This document shows, in pieces, positions 1 through 7,449 of a DNA stretch of 20,911 nucleotides (position 1 is the stretch's first letter; each line of letters starts with the position of its first letter). Location of the stretch: positions 1 to 20,911 of the forward strand of contig JAQUNY010000012.1 in the NCBI GenBank assembly GCA_028717405.1. The letters run 5' to 3'. The DNA is from Eubacteriales bacterium. GTDB lineage: Bacteria > Bacillota > Clostridia > JAQUNY01. The translations under genes were made by a program, and so were the position numbers. Below the pieces are notes generated by a model. It searched no databases, was not told the DNA's origin, and saw only the letters and a list, made by a program, of their open reading frames with translations.

Positions 1-347
1 AGTTTACAGAACTGGGAGTACATATACGGAGGCTTTTCGGAACCCCGGCAGGTGTCTGTGTACTCTTCCCAGAGAAGCCTTAGAGTCACACCGCTTTTCA
101 TTAGCTCCTTATGGATGTAATCATAATCAGGAGTGAGAAAAAGCGGGATTTGTGCCGTTTCCGGGAATAATTGCCGTTGCAGTTCCCGATCATCCAAAGT
201 CTCCAGTGCATCTGCCGAAACAGCGTGCTTTTGTGATGCACCGAATACTTTTGAGACCGTGTTTCTTGATACTTTCAAGGTGTCCGCGATTCTTAGCTGG
301 CTATAGCCCTTTTCGCGAAGCTGTAAGATTTGTTTTTCTTTGGACAT
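1..347 (-). CDS. istA: IS21-family transposase IstA, N-terminal part (cut by window edge)
   Basis: About 115 codons are visible from an ATG at 347-345, and the rest lies left of base 1. The protein opens MSKEKQILQLREKGYSQLRI, followed by a helix-turn-helix (ADTLKVSRNTVSKV, about residues 21-34) typical of the IstA DNA-binding domain. Later residues (TPDYDYIHKELMKSG, LLWEEY) match the linker that precedes the DDE catalytic core in this family. IstA is the DDE recombinase that cuts and joins the IS ends with help from the ATPase IstB, whose gene normally follows and would lie outside the window. No stop or frameshift is visible in this part. The family is secure; completeness cannot be judged. 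Confidence 0.88.
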   Translation of the reverse strand, partial: MSKEKQILQLREKGYSQLRIADTLKVSRNTVSKVFGASQKHAVSADALETLDDRELQRQLFPETAQIPLFLTPDYDYIHKELMKSGVTLRLLWEEYTDTCRGSEKPPYMYSQFCK

Positions 348-413
348 TAATCTGTCCCCCTTCGTAAATATTACGGTTTTACCGCAGTTTTATTGTAATA
401 CTTACGAAAGTTA

Positions 414-518
414 GTGGCTCTCTGCGTCGGAATGATATTTTTTAGCGGGTGGCTCTCATCATCGTAACAGGTGGCTCTGCGCATCGGATTCAGTGGCTCA
501 AAGTCACCGGAATATTCA
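414..518. repeat. IS21 terminal repeat array (GTGGCTC boxes)
   Basis: GTGGCTC occurs at 414-420, 449-455, 471-477 and 493-499, and the last three are 22 bp apart. Variants of CGGAAT follow three of the boxes (around 428, 485 and 508). The array lies between the istA start and the presumed element terminus, where IstA-binding repeats are expected. Confidence 0.7.
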
Positions 519-1350
519 GTTTATACCTGCTGAAAATATTGAGAAAATTACGGTATCAGAATACATTTTTGATGAAACATATGATTATTACAGCAGGCTT
601 GAAAGCAACACAGCAACTATAACTGACACCACAGATATAAATGTTTTTACAGAAATCTTCAATTCAAAAGAGAAGGAAATCGGTGCCGTCTATGATTTGC
701 TTTACAATATGTATATATTACAGATAACCATGAAAGACAGCAGTGTACTCTCGTTCTCCCTTAATTATAATGAAAAGAGCATTAATTTTTATGATGGCGG
801 ATTCAGGTTTTTCATAAATGATCAGCAGACCAGCCTCCTATTCAGCCGATTACTGACAAAGGCTATGCTTGAAAACAATGCGCCTGTTCCGGATGAAGTA
901 ATGCCTGCCGCCATGCCGGATGATTTTGATTTTATTGTCACATATGGTTTGGGCGGCTTAAATGTAATGGATACATTCAAAGGCCTTTACACCAAGGACT
1001 TGATTGAAGCAGGCTCTGCTGATACACCAGTACAACTGTCTCAGCAAGAGATGATGCAAATATATTCTGAAATGGAAAAGATAAACATAATGAAATATCC
1101 ATATACTTATTCGCCTTTGCGAACGGTTGACTCCGGTTTATATGATGGATCACATGTTGACCCTTACTATACATACAGTCTGAAGATACGCATAAATGGC
1201 CGGTATAAAGAAATATACTGGAAAAATGAAAATTATTCAGTTATGAGCCATGCAAATAACTTGAAGGAAATAGTTAACCATATTTTTTCTATTGTAAACA
1301 CAAAAGAAATCGTTAAGAGCATGCCAACACCAAGGGGTGGCTACGATTAA
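519..1350 (+). pseudogene. Secreted or lipoprotein-type hypothetical protein, 5' end removed by IS21
   Basis: An open frame of about 277 codons runs from the IS21 terminus to a TAA at 1348-1350. The only in-frame start nearby is a GTG at 493, which belongs to the IS end, so the native start and probably a signal peptide are lost. The visible protein begins FIPAENIEKITVSEYIF and has two halves. The first is mostly beta strand (to about residue 125). The second contains DFDFIVTYGLGGLNVMDTF, YTKDLIEAG and a QQEMMQIYSEMEKINIMKYP segment, a module I recognise from Bacillus and Paenibacillus lipoproteins of unknown function. The C-terminus MPTPRGGYD resembles the usual end of such proteins, so the 3' end looks intact. 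No catalytic motif is visible. Confidence 0.65.
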
Positions 1351-1415
1351 CATTTCTTGTTATGCGCAAGTTCATTGGTCTTCGCGAAGTAAATTTGAAA
1401 GTATAGATTGCAAAC

Positions 1416-1559
1416 ATGCCTAACACAGGGCAGGATTGGTGTAACGCTTTCAAGAAGCACGTAGAAAACCTTTCCGAAAAATACGGTAAGGATTATATGA
1501 GTAAGAATATGCCTGGTTCCTGGACACTCCTGCAAATGCTTGACACAACTTCAAACTAG
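1416..1559 (+). CDS. Small ORF or gene remnant, 47 codons, unrecognised
   Basis: A short frame from an ATG at 1416 to a TAG at 1557-1559 encodes a lysine-rich, amphipathic peptide containing DWCNAFKKHVENLSEKYGKD and ending LLQMLDTTSN. Its composition is protein-like, but there is no clear ribosome binding site and I recognise no family. It lies in the 278-bp gap between the IS21-truncated gene and the minus-strand gene at 1629. It may be the tail of a lost gene. Low confidence. Confidence 0.25.
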   Translation: MPNTGQDWCNAFKKHVENLSEKYGKDYMSKNMPGSWTLLQMLDTTSN

Positions 1560-1592
1560 TATCGTCGAATCCACATATTCTCCAAGCCACCC

Positions 1593-1615
1593 CTAGTCTG
1601 TTTCCGATGAACATG
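1593..1615 (+). repeat. Short dispersed repeat, copy 1
   Basis: CTAGTCTGTTTCCGATGAAC and following bases match the other copies in the 14-bp centre (CTGTTTCC and neighbours). It lies between the IS21-truncated gene and the gene at 1629. Confidence 0.4.
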
Positions 1616-1628
1616 TCCAAATGCTGCT

Positions 1629-2027
1629 CTAGTGAAATTCTAATAATCTCCTTATATTTGCTTCTTTTCCCCAATAAGATATACGTTTCCCAAATATATT
1701 AGTTCTTTGGACTTCAAAATCTATACCAGATTTCAAAATAAGAATGCTGTCTCCCGTCTTCAATTTAATCACAATCCCAGCTTCAGGCGTAGTTCCTTCG
1801 AAGTCTTTATTTGCACGAATATCCGTTATTGAATTGAACCAATTTACTATATCTCTCACTTCATCGCTACTAGCTATCCTGGTTGTGTTGCCCCAAATAT
1901 TTATTGATTCAATATCAATTAATTTAATCGATTTGTGCGATTTGCTTTGATAACTAAAAAAACTTAAAAGTATACCTATAGTAAGTATGGATATCAATAT
2001 TATTCCATTTTTATTAAAACGGCTCAT
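1629..2027 (-). CDS. Membrane-anchored hypothetical protein, 132 aa
   Basis: An N-terminal hydrophobic helix (about residues 8-25, GIILISILTIGILLSFF) follows a short basic stretch (MSRFNK), which indicates a single-pass anchor or uncleaved signal with an external C-terminal domain of about 100 residues. That domain is an alternating beta/alpha module with SSDEVRDIVNWFNSITDIRAN and EANIRRLLEFH, similar in pattern to small extracytoplasmic domains of unknown function in Bacillota. The ATG at 2027-2025 is well supported: AGGAGGG lies 4 bases upstream. The gene is transcribed away from the membrane protein at 2444, so the 2028-2443 gap is a divergent intergenic region. No enzymatic residues are evident, and the role is unknown. 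Confidence 0.7.
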   Translation of the reverse strand: MSRFNKNGIILISILTIGILLSFFSYQSKSHKSIKLIDIESINIWGNTTRIASSDEVRDIVNWFNSITDIRANKDFEGTTPEAGIVIKLKTGDSILILKSGIDFEVQRTNIFGKRISYWGKEANIRRLLEFH

Positions 2028-2443
2028 ATAGCCCTCCTATCTACCGTTTTATTTACTTTGAACAATTTCGCCTTTACCATCATATTATATCAATGTTTCC
2101 ACTTCTACCACAATTACGAGCATTCCCACATGTCATTTGTCACCCCAGCCCGTTTCCGGTAACCAGACGCAAAAAATTACTGTTGTATATTAAAATAATC
2201 ATGTTTATAATGAAATAAAATATATGTTCTGATGACCAATATGGCTGTTATGTATATCAGACAATAATCTGGGTTATCTGAATATTATAAAAGATATTCA
2301 TAAGGTTTCATCTACCTGCTTAACAAAGACGTACATTTGGGGTGGATTGTAAACGGTATTTTTGAAGACAAAAGGTAATGCTTTGATTAGTATATTATAG
2401 TAACGATAATTGAATTTTTTATAAACTTGGGTGGTGACTAAAG
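2028..2443. other. Divergent intergenic region, 416 bp
   Basis: This gap separates divergent genes and must hold promoters for both, but I can point to no consensus pair. It contains one copy of the short dispersed repeat (2146-2168). The rest is AT-rich with no coding frame or strong hairpin that I could see. Confidence 0.5.
2146..2168 (+). repeat. Short dispersed repeat, copy 2
   Basis: CAGCCCGTTTCCGGTAACCA then GAC shares its centre with copies at 4908 and 2922. It sits in the divergent gap upstream of the gene at 1629-2027. Confidence 0.45.
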
Positions 2444-2827
2444 GTGGTTATATTATTAGTTTTTAAGTTAATATTTGCCATAATAATATTTTTCTGTCTA
2501 ATGAACTTTTTTATTATTATCGAATACATGTCATCACTAAAACACAAAAAAATACTGCAAACGGCATTTATCCTGAAAACTATATCCTTGCTTTTGTCTG
2601 CAGTATTGACAATTTTTCTGGTCTTAACATACTTTGAAATAATCAATTTGGATGAAATGTTCAGGTTAAGAGGGATCAATATATGGGGAACTAAGGATAA
2701 TGTATCAAATTTAAGCCTTGTTATAATATTGATGTTTCTAATACTTATTTTTAATCATCTATTTTATTTTGGACTTACATTTGTTGGTAAAATTATTGAC
2801 CGGAGAAAAGGGGAAATATCCAGATAA
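2444..2827 (+). CDS. Small integral membrane protein, 127 aa, unknown function
   Basis: Three hydrophobic stretches of membrane length are visible: about residues 2-27 (very rich in I, F and L), 42-67 (ILKTISLLLSAVLTIFLVLT region) and 90-115 (LVIILMFLILIFNHLFYFGL region). A basic tail, DRRKGEISR, would sit in the cytoplasm under the positive-inside rule. The central loop contains DEMFRLRGINIWGTKDN. The start is a GTG at 2444 preceded by the G-rich stretch GGGTGGTGA. There is no downstream partner on the same strand. I recognise no family. It could be a small transporter subunit or an immunity-type protein, but the sequence does not decide. Confidence 0.6.
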   Translation: MVILLVFKLIFAIIIFFCLMNFFIIIEYMSSLKHKKILQTAFILKTISLLLSAVLTIFLVLTYFEIINLDEMFRLRGINIWGTKDNVSNLSLVIILMFLILIFNHLFYFGLTFVGKIIDRRKGEISR

Positions 2828-2921
2828 CAGTTAGAGAAGTAAATACTTTATCGCAAAGCTGCATCTCCTCCTCCATTCTCATCACACTTCAAAACTTTCA
2901 CGCCTTCCCAAACCACCACAG

Positions 2922-2943
2922 CAGTCTGTTTCTGGTAGCCTGG
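2922..2943 (+). repeat. Short dispersed repeat, copy 3
   Basis: CAGTCTGTTTCTGGTAGCCT then GG matches copy 4 with substitutions only. It lies 46 bp before the partial long repeat at 2989. Confidence 0.45.
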
Positions 2944-2988
2944 AGTAATGGTAAGGGCTATAAAACTCTTATTATCAAGTATAAATCA

Positions 2989-3037
2989 CCAGTTCACTCC
3001 CCGCCATAAGCCTCCGCAGAAGCGCTCCCCTGTGTCC
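2989..3037 (+). repeat. Partial copy of the long dispersed repeat (5' half)
   Basis: The block from CCAGTTCACTCC to AGCGCTCCCCTG matches the left part of the units at 8380 and 8491. The GGTTAGGCATATTTAGCAG core is missing, so this is a truncated copy. It lies between a plus-strand membrane protein gene and the convergent gene ending at 3075. Confidence 0.6.
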
Positions 3038-3074
3038 ATTAAGATAGTGTGACTTGCTTAGAGTAGTGTATTCA

Positions 3075-3701
3075 TTATTCAGTGATAAACCCATATTTGA
3101 TAAGATATTCTCTGACCATTTGCTTGAATTTTTCCAAGTTGGTTCCATCCAGTTTTTCTAGTTCAGGTAAATTCGACATAGTATATACTTTATCATTTAT
3201 TATTTTAAAAATCGTATCTTCAAACCAGCCTGATGCTATAACACCTTTGCTTACACCTCCACCCCCAAATATGAAAATTCTTTCACCCTTTTTTAGCTTT
3301 GTTTGTCCTATATCACTACTTGGATTTTCCGGATCACCCAATTGAGCTAAAATTATTGTTTTTTCTTCAAAATAACTTCTATTACCGAATAATATTTCTT
3401 CAACTTTTATATCAGATGCAATAAAAGCTTTTTCTGACTTTCCGGTATTTATTTTATCAATAGGACTTGCTTCTTCATACCATACATAGCAGTCTGATAC
3501 AACAGTTGCTATAATTGGTATGCCGCCTTGTTTTACTATAGATTCAAGATTGCTTATAATAGGTCCGTTGAATGCAAGCCTTGCTTCGCTTGAGCCAATT
3601 ACTTTTTCGGCTTTTTGTTGGGAATTAATAGACCTAATTGTAATAAAACCGATTATTAACAATATAGGCAATATTAATGCTATTATTCTGATTTGTTTCA
3701 T
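3075..3701 (-). CDS. Anchored or secreted protein next to the metalloprotease, 208 aa
   Basis: Residues 1-26 form an N-terminal anchor or signal (MKQIRIIALILPILLIIGF), and no lipobox cysteine is seen. The rest is an extracytoplasmic beta-rich domain: DCYVWYEEASPIDK, a segment FIASDIKVEEILFGN, then GDPENPSSDIGQTKLKKGER followed by a glycine run (FGGGGVSKGV). The pattern I-KVEEILFGN ... LKKGERIFIFGGG resembles small oligonucleotide-binding-like or TIMP/NTR-like extracellular beta barrels, but that is only an impression. The start is supported by GAGGTGA 6 bases before ATG. It begins 20 bp after the protease stop, so the two are almost certainly co-transcribed. Protease partner, inhibitor or substrate are all possible. 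Confidence 0.7.
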   Translation of the reverse strand: MKQIRIIALILPILLIIGFITIRSINSQQKAEKVIGSSEARLAFNGPIISNLESIVKQGGIPIIATVVSDCYVWYEEASPIDKINTGKSEKAFIASDIKVEEILFGNRSYFEEKTIILAQLGDPENPSSDIGQTKLKKGERIFIFGGGGVSKGVIASGWFEDTIFKIINDKVYTMSNLPELEKLDGTNLEKFKQMVREYLIKYGFITE

Positions 3702-3721
3702 AAAAATTCACCTCACTGTTA

Positions 3722-4447
3722 TTAATTAAAAAAGTAATTTTGAATATCATCTGTATCATGGTATTGGACTTCATAATAATAATTATCAGAGTATGTACCC
3801 ATTCTCAAAATTGACTCTATATATGATTCGGGATGACCGAGTCCAATCGCATGTCCGGTTTCATGTGAAATTATATATGCTGAATCATATTCATATGTCC
3901 AATAATTAATATGCCTTAAATATAGTTGACGGATATAATTGATACTTGCTGTTGCGTTATATACAGTTCCTAAGAAATCATCATTCCAATATAATCCATC
4001 TGTAAAGCCATATTGACCTATGCTATCACGAATTTGTGTAATTCCTAAACCATATTCTGGCCATCCACTGTACCAAAAACTTTGAACTTGATAATCAGAA
4101 GAATAAAAAGATGTATCTGTCATTGTAACAAGCCCATTGCTTTCATAATTCCAGTTATCCAGTGCCAACCAATATCCGGCCGATAAATCATCATTAAGAG
4201 TACTTAACGATGTTGTTATATTATAACTATATTCGTCCAGTAAGTACGATTTGGCTTCATCATATTTGTATTATGATACAGTTAACAAATCATCTGTAGC
4301 TAGCATATCAATAGTATATGCTGATATATTATACCATTCAATATCAGTACGAGTAGGTACCCATCTATGTGCAAATATTGTGTTTGTGATGCTTGAAAAA
4401 ATCATAATCATTAGTATGGTTTTTATTAAAAGCTTCTTTTTAATCAT
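3722..4447 (-). pseudogene. Matrixin-like zinc metalloprotease, secreted, with one in-frame TAA
   Basis: Read from the ATG at 4447, the frame is 242 codons including stop. It has a signal peptide (MIKKKLLIKTILMIMIFSSI ending near FA), a propeptide-like stretch, and a catalytic domain with HETGHAIGLGH (codons 195-205), the HExxHxxGxxH zinc site of metzincins, followed by a Met-turn candidate LRMG near codon 216. Codon 59 (4273-4271) is TAA; on both sides the same frame reads smoothly (DDLLTVS, stop, YKYDEAKSYLLDEYS). A strong AGGAAGGAG precedes the ATG. Translation could restart only at an internal TTG (4168), giving 148 residues without export signal. The gene is therefore either a recent nonsense pseudogene, a base-call error, or a read-through case. 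The family is clear from the motif. Confidence 0.8.
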
Positions 4448-4559
4448 TCAATTTACTCCTTCCTCATTTTTGTGTTCAAAATTAATATAATCAAAATAAA
4501 TATTGCCTCACCACTTTACTGTAATTAGTAGAGTCTTTTAGCATCTGCCACCATTATAC

Positions 4560-4692
4560 ATCATCATCGTCTTTTCCGCCATAGTTATTGCTATAATATT
4601 TCCCGCCATATGCCGCTCCACGCAGCGCTCCAACAGCGCTATACGTGCGGTTAGGCATATTTAGCAGGCAGGGCAGTAAAGCAGGGTACAAG
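4560..4692 (+). repeat. Long dispersed repeat, unit 1
   Basis: The core GCGGTTAGGCATATTTAGCA begins at 4647 and is followed by CAGGGCAGTAAAGCAGGG. The left flank CATAGTTATTGCTATAATA (from about 4580) is shared with the unit at 10355. It is a single copy here, unlike the paired copies elsewhere. Confidence 0.75.
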
Positions 4693-4907
4693 CTGTTGGC
4701 TAAACTTTGCCGGGCTTGGTACCTCACTTTGCTATATACTTAACGCCGAACCGGCGCACTTTCCTGTTGAATTTTAACAGATGCCTTGAGGGAAGAAAAG
4801 TACGAATTTGATACATACATTAAATTATTGCTAAAGCACATGAAATCAGGCATTTTAGAAAATAGACGCTAAACCTTTGGTATCACATACCCCATCCCCC
4901 CAGTATG

Positions 4908-4930
4908 CTAGCCCGTTTCCGGCAGCCTGG
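4908..4930 (+). repeat. Short dispersed repeat, copy 4
   Basis: The 23-bp block CTAGCCCGTTTCC then GGCAGCCTGG matches copies at 1593-1615, 2146-2168 and 2922-2943 with a few substitutions. All lie outside recognised genes and in the same orientation. Confidence 0.5.
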
Positions 4931-4981
4931 TATAATATCTGAATTTTCTATATTACCTAAATGAAAAGTCATTTTCAACCT

Positions 4982-5803
4982 TTATAAATTGTGAAAAAAG
5001 TTACCATCACCCCAAAACCCATAATAATTTTCTTGATATTCTGTAAATCTTTTTATATAAGTCAAGATAGCAAATATGAGTATATATCTATGCGTATTAT
5101 ATAAGCCGTAAATATAGATTTTTTCGTCACCTGTATCTGCTTCTTTCCGGGAAATTATTTGGTATTTTAGCATCTGCTCAATAACATTTTCAGCATCAGT
5201 TTCTTTGATGTTACAACTTTTGCTTATAGATGATTTGGTAAACTGCAGATCCGGATTTCGTAACATATAAGCAAATAAGTGATAGAAGTTACTGTTGCCA
5301 ATAGTTTCAAGAAAATCATATATGTTTTTATCTTCAAATAATTGCAGCCATCCCGATTCTGGTTTTTTTAATATTAAACCACCGCTTTGTTCATTATAGT
5401 ATATTATTCCATTTTTCTTTCTGATTATAGCAGTCTGAGAATTGGGATTCTCTTTTAAATGCTTCTTGTACCTATATACGGTTTCATCAAAAGGCAAAAA
5501 AGCTTCTTTGTTATTCCACCATGCTTTTTGCATAGTAGAGAGCATTGAATTGCACGCTTCATCGAAAATGTCATCATATGCTATTTGTTTGACTTCATTC
5601 TTTGATGATTTACCAAACAATTCATCTATACTAACACCAAATATGTCAGCAATTACCGGCAGTAGTAAAATATCCGGCATAGTAACGGCATTTTCCCATT
5701 TGGATACTGATTGTGCCGAAACACCTATTGTGTTTGCCATCTCCTCCTGTGTCATATTTTTTGCTTTTCTCAATTCTGATATTTTTTCGTTAATTGCGAT
5801 CAT
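4982..5803 (-). CDS. XRE-family transcriptional regulator with C-terminal winged-helix-like domain, 273 aa
   Basis: Residues about 5-62 form a classic XRE helix-turn-helix: ISELRKAKNMTQEEMANTIG, then VSAQSVSKWENAVTMPDI and the closing helix IADIFGVSIDELFG. A linker of about 25 residues leads to a segment rich in W, Y and K (MLSTMQKAWWNNKEAFLPFD). Residues about 165-235 look like a second, winged-helix-type fold (FYHLFAYMLRNPDLQFTKSS ... TDAENVIEQMLKYQIISRKE), reminiscent of ArsR or MarR-like regulators. The start is supported by GAAAGGAC before ATG. The gene stands alone on the minus strand and may control itself through the inverted repeat at 5894-5923. The DNA-binding role is secure; the signal and targets are unknown. 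Confidence 0.85.
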   Translation of the reverse strand: MIAINEKISELRKAKNMTQEEMANTIGVSAQSVSKWENAVTMPDILLLPVIADIFGVSIDELFGKSSKNEVKQIAYDDIFDEACNSMLSTMQKAWWNNKEAFLPFDETVYRYKKHLKENPNSQTAIIRKKNGIIYYNEQSGGLILKKPESGWLQLFEDKNIYDFLETIGNSNFYHLFAYMLRNPDLQFTKSSISKSCNIKETDAENVIEQMLKYQIISRKEADTGDEKIYIYGLYNTHRYILIFAILTYIKRFTEYQENYYGFWGDGNFFHNL

Positions 5804-5893
5804 AGGGAATCAGTCCTTTCAGTAAACTTTGATAGACTAATTATAAATAGACCTACAAGTATAATCTACATATCATTTGTCTGGTCTCTTACT

Positions 5894-5923
5894 TATACAG
5901 ATATAAGGTATCATTTCTGTATA
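5894..5923. promoter_or_regulatory. Inverted repeat TATACAGA/TCTGTATA upstream of the XRE gene
   Basis: Two 8-bp perfect arms (5894-5901 and 5916-5923) are separated by 14 bp, and a smaller nested pair GATA/TATC lies inside. The position is about 90-120 bp before the XRE start codon, where an operator for autoregulation could sit. There is no direct proof of binding. Confidence 0.35.
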
Positions 5924-6019
5924 TAAACATACTGATGTAAATACATCCCGGAGCTCGATTCTCTGTGCGTTTATTACCATGATGAATGAGCGCATCTACA
6001 AACATCCATTCTATTGTCA

Positions 6020-6100
6020 GGGTCCCTTATGCCATACAGCCTGCACCGGCGCAGTTAGGCATATTTAGCAACGGGCAGTAAAGTGGGGCGGTGATATGAC
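6020..6100 (+). repeat. Long dispersed repeat, unit 2
   Basis: The core GCAGTTAGGCATATTTAGCA begins at 6051, followed by ACGGGCAGTAAAGTGGGGCG. It forms a pair with unit 3, with cores about 174 bp apart. Confidence 0.75.
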
Positions 6101-6159
6101 ATGCCGGTTTGGTTGCATGACACAATTATTGCACAGTATTGAGCAGACAGGCTGTAAAG

Positions 6160-6278
6160 CTGGATACATCCCCAGTTCACTCCACGCAGTAAAGCCCCTG
6201 GCAGTACCTTCCCCGTCTTTACAGGCGGTTAGGCATATTTAGCAGACAGGGCAGTAAAGTGGGGCAGTATGTTTCACA
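6160..6278 (+). repeat. Long dispersed repeat, unit 3
   Basis: It begins with the shared left block CCCCAGTTCACTCCACGC. The core GCGGTTAGGCATATTTAGCA is at 6225, followed by GACAGGGCAGTAAAGTGGGG and GTTTCACAAC. It is one of the most complete copies. Confidence 0.8.
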
Positions 6279-6451
6279 ACTATTTGTGTTTGAGCTCATA
6301 TCTATGTTGATATGAACCGCGCAAGAGTAGTTACATTGACAAAAATATTATATAATATAGCCGCGATATAAAGAAAACATGCAACCGTTTTATTTACCAT
6401 TTATGTACATCCGTCAGATAACTACTATGAACCCGACTGAGGAGAAAATGA

Positions 6452-7258
6452 TTGGAGAGATTTAAATCATTCACATGCATTAGTATTAAAGAAGCAGTAG
6501 AAGTTCTTGAAAATAACATAATACAGAATGCTGATATCATTAGAATCGTTGAAAAACAGGCTTTGCCGCCTATGTTCCAAAAAAGCATGAATGCTTACAG
6601 TATTGGACCTGGTGTTATGGTAATATATGACATGTTTTCCCCCTCTGGAAAACTGACTGATTACGCTTGGTTATCTAATTGCTCCCATGCGGATACTAAT
6701 TCAGTGATAACAGAAATACGAGAAAATGGATTAATAAATATACCAGGTGATTTTGATATGACAAATCAAGATATTTTGCAGATCAGTAATAAAATACAGT
6801 TATCGATGCAGACAGTTTACAAAGATATAATTGACAATGCCAGTGTGTTATCGAAAGAAGACGAACCCTTTGTTAAAGGGCTATTAAATAATAACGATGG
6901 TTGGGTAGCTCAGAGCTTATCAGCCGAATGGGAAAATTATATGAAAGGCGTAGAAGACCTTTATTTTTTTGGTACAAAGTTATATGAAAAGGATTTGATT
7001 TCCATTTGTTCTGTAGAGAAAATGATTACTTATAAGAATCGGCAATTGTACTCTCTGAATAATATATTTGTACATGAGCAATATAGAAAGATGGGTTACG
7101 GTAAAAAGTTGTTGAATTCAGTTTTATGGAGATATTCGGGTGATTGGTTATATTGTGCTGATGAAGATAATATTGCATCTATAAGTACGGCATTAACTTG
7201 TGAATTTAAGAAGGTTGGTTTTATAAAAGGATATAAAAAGATAAACAAATCATTGTGA
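6452..7258 (+). CDS. GNAT-family N-acetyltransferase, 268 aa
   Basis: The C-terminal half carries the GNAT acetyl-CoA site: beta strand LNNIFVHEQYRKMGYGKKLL (about residues 202-221), with the R-x-x-G-Y-G pyrophosphate loop and the following helix, then WLYCADEDNIASISTALTCE and a final FKKVGFIKGYKKI strand typical of the fold. The N-terminal 150 residues resemble no substrate domain I know. The enzyme would transfer an acetyl group to an amine in the cytoplasm; the substrate is unknown. I chose the TTG at 6452 because GAGGAG lies 7 bases upstream; the ATG at 6448 is in another frame and stops after five codons. It faces a second GNAT gene tail to tail, and the two share layout (long N-terminal region, C-terminal GNAT). 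Confidence 0.82.
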   Translation: MERFKSFTCISIKEAVEVLENNIIQNADIIRIVEKQALPPMFQKSMNAYSIGPGVMVIYDMFSPSGKLTDYAWLSNCSHADTNSVITEIRENGLINIPGDFDMTNQDILQISNKIQLSMQTVYKDIIDNASVLSKEDEPFVKGLLNNNDGWVAQSLSAEWENYMKGVEDLYFFGTKLYEKDLISICSVEKMITYKNRQLYSLNNIFVHEQYRKMGYGKKLLNSVLWRYSGDWLYCADEDNIASISTALTCEFKKVGFIKGYKKINKSL

Positions 7259-7300
7259 TCAAGTATTATATCTAAAGTACAAATAACCTATTTGCCTGAT

Positions 7301-7350
7301 GAATCCCCGCCGTACGCCTTGGCAGCGCTCCCCCTGTTATACAGCAGGGA
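7301..7350 (+). repeat. Partial copy of the long dispersed repeat
   Basis: A degraded left half (CCCCGCCGTACGCC, GGCAGCGCTCCCCCTG, CAGCAGGG) lies in the gap between the convergent GNAT genes. The core GGTTAGGCATATTT is absent. Confidence 0.45.
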
Positions 7351-7449
7351 TAGAGTTACAGCGTATCGGTCGACGGCAGCGTAGCACGATGGTGGCAGGT
7401 TGGGTTAGCCACAGATATCAATCTCCGCGGCTACCATTTAATATTTTTA

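Larger units (their letters stand above)
1..518 (-). mobile_element. IS21-family insertion sequence, one end (continues beyond the window)
   Basis: This is the istA-proximal end of an IS21-type element. The transposase gene starts at 347 and reads out of the window to the left. Between that start and the presumed terminus there are four copies of a GTGGCTC motif, at 414, 449, 471 and 493, the last three spaced exactly 22 bp, most followed by CGGAAT-like bases. Multiple short terminal repeats that bind IstA are usual in IS21 elements. I place the terminus at 518 because the reverse complement there begins TGAATATTCCGG, and IS21 ends usually begin with TG. Coding sequence of the disrupted gene resumes at 519. 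The other end and the target duplication are outside the window, so the terminus is an inference. Confidence 0.8.
4500..4981. other. Intergenic region with repeats and a short coding remnant
   Basis: This region lies upstream of the metalloprotease gene and downstream of the XRE gene. It contains one unit of the long dispersed repeat (4560-4692), one copy of the short repeat (4908-4930), and a frame at 4780-4872 that reads DALREEKYEFDTYIKLLLKH with no start codon and a stop just upstream. The last looks like the C-terminal remnant of a deleted gene. No complete gene is present. Confidence 0.5.
5804..6451. other. Divergent intergenic region, 648 bp, repeat-rich
   Basis: This region lies between the XRE gene and the first GNAT gene, which point away from each other. 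It holds an inverted repeat near the regulator promoter (5894-5923) and two units of the long dispersed repeat (6020-6100 and 6160-6278). Nothing protein-coding is supported. Confidence 0.6.

Noticed and set aside
4780..4872. Plus-strand coding-like stretch DALREEKYEFDTYIKLLLKH
   Set aside because: It has no start codon and a stop just upstream. It could be a remnant, but it is too short to call as a gene.
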